Origin: Atopsyche davidsoni
Taxonomy: Eukaryota > Arthropoda > Insecta > Trichoptera > Hydrobiosidae
DNA length: 64,000 nucleotides
Direction of reading: 5' to 3'
Assembly: GCA_022113835.1 (NCBI GenBank)
Contig: JAILWY010000009.1
Span: 10,702,001 to 10,766,000, forward strand
Part shown: positions 10,216 to 21,455 of the stretch, one piece after another
Numbering within the stretch: the stretch's first letter is position 1
Layout: the number at the start of each line of letters is the position of its first letter
Program-made: the position numbers and the translations under genes
Notes under the pieces: model-generated
Told to the model about the DNA's origin: nothing
Databases searched by the model: none
What the model saw: only the letters and a program-made list of their open reading frames with translations

Positions 10216-12438
10216 TTACAGATTGACTACATTGCTTCCCATCCTTCGACTGGTTTCACCTATATCAGAAGAACCATAATCAGCAAAGGGGGTTGGATCA
10301 GATGGTTTTCTCACAGATTTTATTAAAACAGGGGCAATATATTTAGAATTAAGTTGTGGCTGTCCATCTAAAGGTACGGAAGTTGGCTTGCAGCTAGGAA
10401 ATGGACTCAGCATTAAAAACATTCCAAAAGTGACCAATGTAAATAAGATCAAAACAATTGTTCGAGCATCCATACCACCTCTCAGTCCCGCCAGAGCAGC
10501 CATACTAATTTGAAGAAGTAAAACTGATATACGAACCATTCTTACGGCTGTAGCGTGGATCTTACCACCGTCAACACCACTCATATCACTGGATCCATAA
10601 GCAAAGTAAATATTGTGTTTATCGCCAAAGTGTTTTAACAGTAAATAAATTAAACCAAATGGGGTAATCAAAGGACAAGCTAAACTGTATACAGTGGTAA
10701 TAGTAAAAATTACCAAGGTCCAAGCATAATGAACACCGAAAGGAAATTCATACAATATAGCTTTTTGAACACATGCTTTTTCTGCCTTTGACTTAATTAA
10801 GCATAAATACCAAACATACATAAAAAGCTCTGGAAATCTAATTAATTCTAAAGCAGTTCCAATAAGTGCTGATGTGATTACATAATTTACAAAAAATGCT
10901 CCCTTATCAGGAAGAAAAACACATTCCCACCGATAAGTCCCGTTTTCTTGTTGCAAAGTCCATTCTAAAAATGCTTGAGCAGTAGTCAAACCTAATGATG
11001 GCAAAATCAATGTCATTATCAATAAGAAAAAGAAAGTTTTCATCATAATTGAGTAAGTCTGCTGAGAGCGAGTCCAATGAGAAAGCCATTTATCAGAATA
11101 AGACACAATAACGGGCATCAAAGCAGCCATGGTCCAGAGTAAAAGTGTAGGAAGAAATTCAGATATCAAAGGGCTAATTTTACTTATTGCGTTTCCTGGT
11201 TCTATATAAAAAGTGTCAATAATATTGACAACGTAAGCAGGAGTAGTCAGAAAAAATAATACAAGAAATAATGAAATATTTACAAAAAATGCTCTCAAGT
11301 ACCAAACGCCAGGTTCAACACTTAAATTTTCCCAAAATATATCAGAAGAAGCTGGAGCATTGGTAGGTACCCACTCACGATACGATCCAGGACGAAAGTG
11401 AGTTAAGATGTGAGAAACCTCTTGATGTGAAGATACAGTAACAAAAGCAATTCCTAGTGGTGTGTACAGCGCCTTAGCTTTTGTTCTCTCTGTCTTCCCG
11501 GTGAGTCTGGCCTCAACTTCAGTGTAATACTCCACAGCGTCTGTCTGTTCACCACACAGTTTCTTTCGAACCATAACAGGTTTTCCAGTTCGCTTCAAAT
11601 AAATTTCAGAAAAGAGCTTTGCCTGAAGTGCGACTTCCCTCTTTTGATCTAATTTTGTCAATTTACTTGTATCATAAGCCAGTTGAACATCAACTATTCC
11701 GACTTCTGGAAATAATTGCCTTAAATAGCTTTTTATGGTGATTTCATTTCTATCAGCTTTGGAAATATTTGTAATCATCAAAGTTCTAGTAGCATAATCT
11801 GGTGGAGGCTTTCTACCCGTACTGCGTCTCATCAGTAATATTGATATGGGTAAATAGGCAAATCCTATGATTGCATGAACCCAAAGCCATGAAGATTTTG
11901 GTGCTAAATTACTTATAGTTGTGTGTGCAAAAGATTTTGTATCACCTTCAAGATCTCCATGAAAATTTATTGGTAAAATTATGCATATGGATAGTAATGT
12001 AATAATAAAAGTTAAAGTAATTAAATGTCTTTGAAAAGACAAATAATGAACTGCATCTGGGCCACAGTGCGCTTTGATTTGTTCTCTCGATAGTTTAAAT
12101 ATAGCTGGAATCCAGGAACAATAGCGTGCATCAATCATGGAGAGAGAATCAACTCCGATATCGGCTTCTGGAGAGTTACTACCATTGCCATCATTATTGC
12201 TGTAAAATAAGTGTGTCCACTTATTTGTTTGCTGAACAAGAGATAATCGGCCATAGTTCCACGCACTACGTCTTAAAATTGCAAACAGTAGTAGTAAACA
12301 GAGCCAGCATATAATATTCAGAGTCAATGTCTCGGGTATGCCTTCGTACGCATTTGTTATGATACTGGTATTAGATTTTGAATGTGTATTGCAACTATCT
12401 GTATAATTACTGCTAAATAGTGATTCAAATTCTGACAT
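10216..12438 (-). CDS. TMEM63: TMEM63/CSC1-family osmosensitive, mechanically gated cation channel
   Basis: A single uninterrupted frame of 740 aa encodes a polytopic membrane protein of the OSCA/TMEM63 family, cation channels opened by membrane tension or osmotic change. In order there is an N-terminal glycosylatable region, a first transmembrane helix (about residues 38-58, IICWLCLLLLFAILRR), and a second and third near residues 135-200 (LITLTFIITLLSICIILPIN, then WVHAIIGFAYLPISILLM). A large cytosolic domain (about 210-370) starts RTLMITNIS. The seven-helix pore domain follows from about 375, with PSLGLTTAQAFLEW and ELIRFPELFMYVW. The C-terminal tail is short. The absence of introns in a gene this long stands out beside its neighbours and may reflect intron loss or an old retrocopy. 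The start at 12436-12438 is the first ATG of the frame, and length and topology are typical. Confidence 0.93.
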   Translation of the reverse strand: MSEFESLFSSNYTDSCNTHSKSNTSIITNAYEGIPETLTLNIICWLCLLLLFAILRRSAWNYGRLSLVQQTNKWTHLFYSNNDGNGSNSPEADIGVDSLSMIDARYCSWIPAIFKLSREQIKAHCGPDAVHYLSFQRHLITLTFIITLLSICIILPINFHGDLEGDTKSFAHTTISNLAPKSSWLWVHAIIGFAYLPISILLMRRSTGRKPPPDYATRTLMITNISKADRNEITIKSYLRQLFPEVGIVDVQLAYDTSKLTKLDQKREVALQAKLFSEIYLKRTGKPVMVRKKLCGEQTDAVEYYTEVEARLTGKTERTKAKALYTPLGIAFVTVSSHQEVSHILTHFRPGSYREWVPTNAPASSDIFWENLSVEPGVWYLRAFFVNISLFLVLFFLTTPAYVVNIIDTFYIEPGNAISKISPLISEFLPTLLLWTMAALMPVIVSYSDKWLSHWTRSQQTYSIMMKTFFFLLIMTLILPSLGLTTAQAFLEWTLQQENGTYRWECVFLPDKGAFFVNYVITSALIGTALELIRFPELFMYVWYLCLIKSKAEKACVQKAILYEFPFGVHYAWTLVIFTITTVYSLACPLITPFGLIYLLLKHFGDKHNIYFAYGSSDMSGVDGGKIHATAVRMVRISVLLLQISMAALAGLRGGMDARTIVLILFTLVTFGMFLMLSPFPSCKPTSVPLDGQPQLNSKYIAPVLIKSVRKPSDPTPFADYGSSDIGETSRRMGSNVVNL

Positions 12439-13795
12439 TGTGAATAAAATCTCGTTTGGTAATTACGAGTGCAGTAAAAAGTCCTTTCACTTCTCAATCG
12501 CCAACAATGACAGCTGTCACAATCACAAAACTCATACACATAATACATACATTCATAACACGATAGACAAAATACTTGCTGAACTAAGCATAAGGATGCT
12601 GACGAATCATGATAGCTACCATAAACAGATATGATAATATAAATTTATACTACTAGGTATAAACAGTACAAATACATGATAAGCCACACTTTTAAAACGA
12701 TTAAAATAGTACATTTTGTACACTACTCATAAAAAAAACATTTAAAATATCAATAGAAAAATAGAATGCATTGCACGCAAATTTTTAGTATAACTTTTTT
12801 TCATAGTCACTCGTTTTAACAATTTGATTTTTAGTAGTAAAAAAACGTTATTGTCACGCAGATTAGAACTGCACAAGTTTTAACACTTCAATTGAAATAA
12901 CGCCTCATTCATAATAATAGCTCTGGAATGCTGCTGTTTGATAAGTAAACACATATTTTAACAATCAGATCATTTTAAAAATATTTTTGATATGGTTTAA
13001 CAATTTACTCAGCTACTAAAATTGAAAATATTTTTTAAAACCTCAGACAATAAAGCCAACATAAATTTGATCAATCATAAATCAGATTTTTATATTTATT
13101 GCCATATTTGGGATGTTGTTTTTTTTTTAAAAACCTTTGATTTTTAATTAGAGTTTAATAATAAACTTTGTTTTAGTGATTATCATTTAACAGACACTTC
13201 TTTTAAATTCATTTACTTTTACTAAAAAGCATAGCAATTTGTTGAAATGATGTAGAAATTAGCGTCTAGCTACGACTTAATTTTTACGACAGCATTTTTT
13301 AGTTGCTACCATAGACAATGGGTTTTAACAGTCTTTGGAACATTTAGATGAATGTTTTTTTTTATTATTATACAGAATGAAATAAAATAATTAAATTGAA
13401 TAATCAAAAATAAAGATTTTTTTAGGAAATAAATAGCCTAATCACCATGACCTGAAAATATTTTAAATATTCGATTGTACCCAGTTTAAAGTGCTCGATT
13501 TTTCCATCACTAGTGGCACATAAAGGACTGGTAAAATATAGGAATAGATGTCAAGGATGGCGCAAATCTGAATGCCGGTTCAATGTTGCGTGTATGGTTT
13601 TTAATTTAGTTATGTGAATATTGTGTCTTATACTATTTTAATAATCTTGATAGGTTTATAGAACTATATAGAATCCATGTAATGTTCTTTTCAATTTTAA
13701 AGTGGTCGTCAAACCAAACTTTTATGAACTTTTGAGAATTATTTGATACACAGAATTCATATTAATATCGAATTTATCATAAATTATCCCAAAAT
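12439..13795. other. Intergenic region upstream of both TMEM63 and SFMBT
   Basis: These are divergent 5' flanks in AT-rich DNA. No coding frame or repeat could be supported. The promoters of both neighbours should lie here, but I see no distinct core elements. Confidence 0.4.
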
Positions 13796-16700
13796 ATGAC
13801 AGAACATTCATCAGATGATGTCCCAGAACATCTCTTCAAGCATGTAAGTTTTTAAAATTTAGATTTTAATTAAATAATTTAAAAAATGGGGACCGCTTGA
13901 GAGATACTGAGTACACACTCACATACAATTAATTCTTAGTGTTGTAGACATTATTTGTAAATTAAAAATGTTAATTACTATATTTAAGCTTGTAAATTTT
14001 TATTTTTTTATCACCATTTTTGCAATATTTAAGTATATTCATTCAGTACGGTCATCTGCTTTTACCTACCTACATCTTGTGCTCAGTCACTTGGTCAAAT
14101 TATTGAGATATTGATTTTCAATTGTTTTCTTGAATTTATATAGTAATGTATGTTTTAATTTAAATATATCTTTATTTACTTATCAGGTTGAAAAAAGCTT
14201 GGAAAATGGAATAAAAGAAGGCATGCTATTGGAAATTGCTCATAAAAATGATCCGGATATTTACTGGATTGCAAGTATTACGATGGTCTGTGGTCATTTG
14301 CTCAGAATTCGTTTTATTGGATCAACAACAGATTTCTGGTGTGATATTATTAAAACAAGTGTTCACCCTCTGGGATGGTGTGGGCATTATGGTGCTTTAA
14401 TTGATCCCCCCAAAGATATATCTGAACTCCATGGAAAAAATATTATTGCTTTAATGAGTGCTAGTGTCTCCAAGGGAACATCTATTCCAGATGATTCAAT
14501 TTCTGGGAAAGGACTCATAGCCATAGATAGAATAAAACCAGGAATGAAAGTAGAAATCCAACATGAAAATGACCCTTATAAATTTTGGATTGCAACGGTG
14601 AGTTTCAAAATAATTGATTTTTTTGTGAGAGATACTTTGATTTTTAAATTTATATGTTTGGTTTACATGAAAATATAATAAGCTTTAATTGATCGAGGTA
14701 AAATAAAAATCTCTAATATTTATAAAATCATATGTTTTCTTAATTTATACATTTTGCAGATTATCAATAACATTGGTGGTCGTCTGCTGGTACAATACGA
14801 GGCTCCAGAAAATATATACCCAGAATTTTGGATATTTTTCACTAATCCTCGATTACGTTTTATTGGTTATACAAATATGACTGGGTCTCCTTGTAGGTTG
14901 AAATATCCTAAAAACTCCAAATCTCATCTATTTGAAAATAATCAATGGCAAATCTGCATGCAAAATGCAATAGATGTTTCTCTGGAGAATCCTAGTCCTT
15001 CTGAATTATTTATGGTAATGATTATTTTTTATTCATTTTATGTTTAGGCCCATATCTAAATATTTCCTAGACACGTAGTTACTATTCATTTAAATTATTA
15101 TATAGCTTTACTATTTAATATGTCATTTTTTGTATCAAAATTAATTAAAATATTTTTTATAAACATACTCATTTTTTAATTTTGCATTAATTTCAGAACC
15201 ATTCAAAGCCATTATTTCATCGGTTTGAAGTTGGGATGAAACTTGAAGCTCTTAATCCAAGTAATATGATAGAAATTTGTCCAGCCACGGTTGTAAAAGT
15301 ATTTGACCACTTTTATTTTTATGTTATCCTCGACAACTATCTGAATGAAAGTGAACACAATAATAAAGGCTGGCTGTGTTATTTTTCGCATCCTTACATT
15401 TTCCCAGTAAAATGGGCGCAAGAAAATGGACTCAGTATTACACCACCTATTACCTGGAATTCTCAGAAAGTATTCGAATGGGATGAGTATTTAGAAATCA
15501 CATCATCCATGATCGCATGTTCAAAATATTTTGAAAATATACATTCTGATGCTAGTTTTTTGGGATTTTTACCCGGTATGAAATTAGAAGCTGTGAATCC
15601 ACATAATTCTCTTGAAATATGGCCAGCACACATACTCAATACCAATACACACTTATTATTAATTCACATTGAACAAATTAAAAAATCATATTGGTTTGAC
15701 TGCCATTCCTCTGAAATATTTCCACCTGGTTGGTGTTCAAATAACAATTTTCCACTAGTGGTTCCTGAGCATAGTGATGATACAGCTTTAAACATTGAAT
15801 CTTTTAGCAAGAAAGTAGATTCTGTGAACATTCCGTTAGCAATGCAAAGTAAAGAAGAGTGGTGCAGTAAAATATGTTTTAACTACAAGTGCTACTCTGG
15901 ACCATTTCTCAGCAGAAATAAACTCTCCCAACTTCCTAAGCATGTTGGCCCAGGTCCATTATCTCTCGTAATTCGAGAAGTTTTAAATATGATAATTTCA
16001 GTTGCTTATAAACCGGCAAAATTATTAAAAGATTGGGAATGGGAAGGCAAACCACAGAGTCATACAAAGCTAGAAATGCTCAAAGCTAAGTAAGTAAAGA
16101 TAATTTTTATTAGAATGTTAGCAAATTAATTAGATATAAATTATTATCAAAAAATTTACTCCTCGATTTTAATACTTTGTTTTTTTATAGATTGAAAACT
16201 AGTACGTATCATGCAAATGTACAAGTGGTAAATACAAATGAAGAAGTTCCATTATTCTGTAAGGACATGTGTTCCAAGCTTCAGGCTTGTCCATACCTAT
16301 TTGGACCAATAGAAATAAACGACCAATGCCCTGAACGATGTTTGTTTGTGGATAAATCGAAATTCCGTAAGTTTTCATCATTATACTTCACCTAAAAATA
16401 TTCACTACTTTAAATATATATTTGTAAAATTACCATAGATTATATCAACACATCCATCTGCTTTTCTTTATGCATCAAACTTTGGTCAAAGCTATAGTGA
16501 CAATCAGAATGAAGAATGCGAATTCACCGTTTTAGTGCTAAATTTATAATTTTATGCAGAGTGATTTCAAATGTATATAGAGTTTTCAATCTGGTATTTT
16601 TTATTATTACATAGAGTACAAAAGAAATGTTTTAAAAAATATTGAAAAAAAATTCATTCAAACATATCCATGGTGTATACACAATCTCGCAAGAAGCACC

Positions 16701-17851
16701 TTGTAAGATTATAACATCTTAGTGTTGATGTATTGAAACATGACAGCATGCAGCACCAGAGGTTTTTTTATTTAATTTTGGTGAAAAGTGTTTATTTTTT
16801 ATTTAAGAAATAGAATTTGAATTTTTTTTTATGCTTAATATATCTTTAGAAATTACAGAGTGAAAGCTTTGTAACAAGATTTTTTGTGTAGGTAAAAGAA
16901 TAATATCTCATTTATAATAATATTTTAATTGCAGAAATTCTTACTACTTCCGATAAACGAGGTAGACCCAAAGGAAGTTGTTCCAAATCTGCTGTTCCAA
17001 AATGTTGGAATACTGGAAAAAAAAGAAAGAAAAAAGGTCTTCATTTTATGACCATTCGAGCACGAGAAAGACGTGCCGCTTTAGAGTCTTCTAGTATGTC
17101 TTGCAAAGATGGTGCTGAATCTTGTAATGAAAGTGATCCAAGTCCATCTTCAACACCTCAACATTCCGAGTCAGGAACACGACCTAACTCTCCTGATAGT
17201 AACTCTGATCCAACTTTTAAGAAACAAAGGAAAAAACGTGAACCCCGAACTAATTTTCCTCCTTTAGAAATGAAAACACGCGGAGCTAAATTACCAAATT
17301 TTGCTTTGCAAATAAAAGAAGGACACTGGAATAAAAAAGATGTACAAACTATATATAATAATACATGTGCTGTGCCTAAAAAGCAGTATATTGATTCTAG
17401 TGAATCAGATAGTGATAGTTGTAACACATTGGATTTAAGAAATGAAGAAGATAATGATATAATCTCTGATGTATCTGACAGTGAAGAACCAGAGCTAAAA
17501 AAACTACAAGTAGCATCATTATACGATCCTCCCCCTACGAATATGAATATGTTTATTTGCAATAATGACACTTTGACATTATCTTCTGATATGCATCAAA
17601 ACACTATTTTACCAAGTAATCCTTCTCACTGGTCTGTAAGTGATGTTTACAACTATTTACTGAAAATCAATGATTTTAAAGAGATTGCTGAAAAAATTAA
17701 GGAAGAAGAAATAGATGGAATTTCATTCATTATGCTTACTTTACCAACTATGCGTTACCAGTTGAAACTGAAATCTAAACCAGCTATGCGATTATGTAAA
17801 CATGTAGCTTTACTTAAATGGTCTTACTTTTCGCAAAATGTAAGTGAATAA
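13796..17851 (+). CDS. SFMBT: Scm-like with four MBT domains (SFMBT1/2-type) chromatin protein
   Basis: Six exons (13796-13843, 14187-14597, 14760-15014, 15197-16089, 16191-16366, 16935-17851) join in frame to 899 aa. Four MBT repeats begin at IKEGMLLEI, IKPGMKVEI, FEVGMKLEA and FLPGMKLEA. A SLED domain follows (FNYKCYSGPF to CPERCLFVDKSKF, with conserved cysteines), then an AT-hook-like KRGRPKG with a lysine-rich patch, an acidic serine-rich linker, and a C-terminal SAM domain (HWSVSDVYNYL to MRLCKHVALLKW). The family acts in Polycomb-type repression, and SFMBT1 also in LSD1/CoREST complexes. The domain plan is that of vertebrate SFMBT1. The FCS zinc finger found in Drosophila Sfmbt is not present. 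The aspartate that caps the methyl-lysine cage in L3MBTL1 is replaced by His or Asn in the repeats I could align. The first exon encodes only 16 acidic residues, so the exact start is a little less certain. Confidence 0.9.
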
Positions 17852-18026
17852 GTAATCAAAAATAAACATACATTTTGTAATCTGTCCTGTATTTTTTTAT
17901 AATGAATAGCTGAAAATCTGTAATAAATCAACTTCTAATTTTATTACTGTATGCTGAGGAAATAAAAAGTTTTGTACAGTACAAAATGCTTGGATTAAAA
18001 TATTTAATCAATAAGATGATTCCATG

Positions 18027-19464
18027 TTTTAGATCAGGGATGAGCAACACGCGGCCCGCGGGCCGCTTGCGGCCCCTTAAATATGTTTATGTGGCCCGCC
18101 AAGCATTTTTAAAATTGAATTTATTTTATCGACTTTCTCCCATCAATATATTGTTATAAAATTAATTATAATAAAATGGTAGTATATACTAAACCGAAAC
18201 AATTTTGTGTGACGAGTTACTCACTTGTCTTAGGAAAACAACAGACTATTTTTAAAAATCAAGCTATTTTATCAAATACGGCAGTAAAGGCAAGTTTTGT
18301 TGTCAGTCAAATACTGGCAAAAAAAATGAAACCCTTTGCGGATGGAGAGATGATAAAAGAATGTCTGACTGCTGTTGCAGAAATAGCATTTCCTGATAAA
18401 ACAAATATTATTTCAAACATTAGTTAGTTAACAACTGGCTATATTTTTAAGTGGTATTGACACCAAATTTAATATTACCGAACAATTGAGTTCACTGATT
18501 CCAATGCAAGGGACTACAACCGGCAAAGACTTGTACGATGAACTAAAGTCTGTGTTGGAAAATTTTTCAATTTGATTAGAAAAGATTATTGGTATATCGA
18601 TAGATGGAGCACGAGCAATGTCAAGCATGGAGCTAGGAGTATCGGGAAGGCTATTTCAAAACATTAAGAAGGTCACAGGAAGGGAAATATTAGTTAACCA
18701 CTGCATAATTCACCAGGAAAATTTATTTGCGAAAAGATTGAGTTTGCCAAATGTCACTATACCAATAATTAAAGTAATCAATTTTATAAAGTCGCGCGCG
18801 TTAAATCACCGTGAATTTAAAGAATTCTTGAAAGATTTAGAAACTGGTTTTTAATACCGAAGTACGTTGGCTTAGTAGAGGTGCAATGCTAAAAAGAGTA
18901 TACAACTTAAAAAGCGAAATACAATTGTTCTTGGATATGAAGGGATTGCCTTTCCTTATTTTGGTAATAAATAATAGATGTGCGATTTTGGGTTTATAAA
19001 TTTTATGTGAGCTCTGAGAAATTTCCGTTTTTGACGAAAAATGCAAAACAAATGTCTCTGTTCGGAAGTACGTATGTTTGCGAACAATTGTTTTCAACCA
19101 TGAAATTAATCAAAAATGACCACCGATCAAGACTGAGTGATGCACGGCTAGAAATCTGCGTACGTGTAGCTACCTCATCAATTCTGGTTGATATTGATCA
19201 GCTTGTATTGAAAAAACAGTGCCAAATTTCTCAATTAAAATTTCAATTAAATTCGTTTTTCTGTTCTTTTCTTGTTTTTTTTTTATTTTGCATCAAAATT
19301 TATATATAGAATCTTTACTTTTTTTTAAATTTTATATTTTTTTATTCTAATGTTTATTATAAATAAAGTTTTGTAAATTATTAATAAGTGTTACTTTATG
19401 TGCGGCCCGTCGATTAAATAAATTGGCCCGTTGATTAAAAAGGTTGCTCACCCCTGTTTTAGAT
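18027..19464 (+). mobile_element. Decayed hAT (Charlie-like) DNA transposon with 8-bp target duplication
   Basis: The element (18035-19456, 1422 bp) begins CAGGGATGAGCAAC and ends with its inverted counterpart, one mismatch in 14. It is flanked by identical 8-bp copies of TTTTAGAT (18027-18034 and 19457-19464). Inside are transposase remnants of the GTF2IRD2/ZBED-like hAT type in several frames: KPKQFCVTSYSLVLGKQQ near 18190, FNITEQLSSLIPMQGTTTGK near 18470, an HCIIHQENLFAK motif at about 18700, an RWLSRGAMLKR equivalent near 18870, and a dimerisation-region piece FGSTYVCEQLFSTMK near 19070. Stops and frameshifts separate them, so it is inactive and internally shortened. The ends carry GC-rich GGCCCG motifs unlike the flanks. 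Confidence 0.93.
18176..19309 (+). pseudogene. hAT transposase remnant, frameshifted and interrupted by stops
   Basis: Open pieces at 18176-18427, 18618-18854 and 18980-19309 cover the N-terminal, RNase H-like and C-terminal dimerisation parts of a hAT transposase. They are broken by a stop after SNIS near 18427, further stops and frameshifts between 18430 and 18620, and a frameshift near 18850. The BED zinc finger expected at the N-terminus is not seen. No functional product is possible. Confidence 0.85.
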
Positions 19465-20627
19465 CATTAAAATTATAGTCTTTTTTAACTATAGATTGGA
19501 ATTTTTAAGACCAATTAGATAATCAATAAATACAGTTGAAATCTTTCACATTCCGTGAAGAGATAGCTTAACTCGTTTAACTACAACTTATTTTTTGTTT
19601 TATTTAACTGTTATTCATTTATCCACTGCTGATAAAATATCATGCAAATTGCACAAATGCAGAAAAACGATTAATAATGAGTAATGCATTGTTTACTCGT
19701 CAATAAGACCGAGACAGATAAGAACATTTACCAAAGTCCTCACAATAATCCAATTAAAAATTACTGATTTGAAGAAATATACCCGATACATAAAGATTAT
19801 AAGTAGGGAGCAATAGCTTTATTATTTTTAAAATTAATATAAAAAAACAAATGACTATGAAGATTAATTATTTTACAAAATCCAATCAGTGTTAATATAT
19901 TTGAAACAGTGGCAGAATTGAGAAAAAATATCAATATCAAATTAATAATAACATAAAGTGAAAGCCAAAAAGAAATTCTAAACTTTAAAAGCCTTTTATT
20001 CTATAACAGTCATCATAGAAAACATGAGACAGGCCCTGAGCCACCCGCATATATGAGATAGCCACTGTATGTGAGCTGACTCTTAACAGCTGTAAGGACC
20101 ATGGCACACATTTTGAACTACCGGACTCTATAGCGTAAAAACTATTTCACAAAAAGTATCACACCAATCTGAAAGTACGACTCAAGCCAAATGCTCTGGA
20201 TTTTTTTATGAAAATAGTAATATCACAAATCTAAAGGAGTTGTAAATCCTTCTGTTCATTTTGCATAACAATCAACATCTGAAATAAATTGAATAAAAAA
20301 CTGACTCATAGGCATAAGTTATAATTAGCTCAGCTAATTCCATTACTAGCTTCATATGTATGTAAAAAATTGTTCATTTAATGTTTCACAAAACGGTATT
20401 TTATAATTACTCCTTGTAACTATAGTTTAGTTATTCGTATTTACTATTGTCGATTTGTGAATTATGATAGAGCGACTAATTAGATCAGAATACGCAAAAA
20501 TAATTGTTCACAAACCTACATAGAGCTTGGGTTATTATTTTTTTTATAATTCCTTTGAATCACGTTTTGGATAATAAAATAATTCAAGCCAAAAATAATT
20601 CAAAATCCATAATAAAAAGGTCCATCT
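19465..20627. other. Intergenic spacer between the hAT element and the 205-bp element
   Basis: AT-rich sequence in which I find no gene, RNA gene or clear repeat. A slightly less AT-rich portion near 20030-20160 has no recognisable coding content. Confidence 0.4.
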
Positions 20628-20832
20628 GTAAGGCCCTCTTCACACGTCGCAACGCAACTCGCGACCGACTTGAAATTAACCATAGCGTCCTATTTTGCGT
20701 TGTTTACGTAAGGCCTCTACACACGCAGCAACAAATCGCGCCACTAACTTGCAGCTAGCCAATAGCGTCCTACATTTTGGATGTTTTCAAATCAGTCACA
20801 AGTTGTGTCGTAACGTGTAAAGAGGGCTTTAC
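20628..20832. mobile_element. Short non-autonomous element with about 30-bp terminal inverted repeats
   Basis: The left end GTAAGGCCCTCTTCACACG is matched on the opposite strand at the right end by GTAAAGCCCTCTTTACACG, and the similarity continues for about 31 bp. A related start (GTAAGGCCTCTACACACG) recurs inside at about 20708. The phrase ATAGCGTCCTA also occurs twice, so the interior looks like two diverged copies of one unit. The GC content stands out from the flanks. No clear target duplication could be fixed, so the superfamily is open. Confidence 0.65.
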
Positions 20833-21455
20833 TTTTTATTTTGTCATGAATTATTTTTTGCGTGCTTGTAGCTGGCAACACTCTCTATGACTACGATCGA
20901 GGCGGTGAATGGCCCCACCTTTTTATATGTTGTATCGTGTTTTTCTGTTTAAAATTGTAGTGAAATGGTGTTAATACATCGAAACTAATTAAAAAGGTTT
21001 TTATTTTTTATCTTATACTTATAAAGGTATCGTCCTAAAGGTCTGTGTTCAAAAGTTTTATAATATTGATTGTTTACCCCTCCCTCACTGCTACATTTGT
21101 CTTGCGTGTGGAAACCTAATTCTGATTAGATATTATTTTGTATTTACATCATTCTGTTTTAAATTTTCTGCCGATTTCTTCTGGTCAATACTTTTTTTCA
21201 ATATCCTTTTGAATATTACAGTAAAATTTCTTTTTATTGCTTCTGATGGTGAGATTAGTGGTTGTATCTATTTTTGGTGGGTGTTGTCATTGCAGGCAGT
21301 GGCAGACAGCATCATTCTCAACCGTGAATTGATTATTAGATCATCGTTTGAGTAATACCTATCACATTTTGTCAACAAATAGACCATTTATTTATTAAAT
21401 CACTTTAATTCATATTATAAATTATATTTCAGGAAGCGTTAAAGCCGCATATATT
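20833..21455 (+). promoter_or_regulatory. Upstream region and 5' leader of Neuroglian
   Basis: An acceptor (ATATTTCAG, 21424-21432) lies 23 bases before the Nrg start codon, so the 5' UTR is spliced and at least one non-coding exon lies farther left. Its position is not resolved. No open frame of note is present. Confidence 0.45.

Noticed and set aside
17158..17571. 137-codon minus-strand frame opposite the SFMBT acidic linker
   Set aside because: Antisense shadow of a serine-rich acidic coding stretch.
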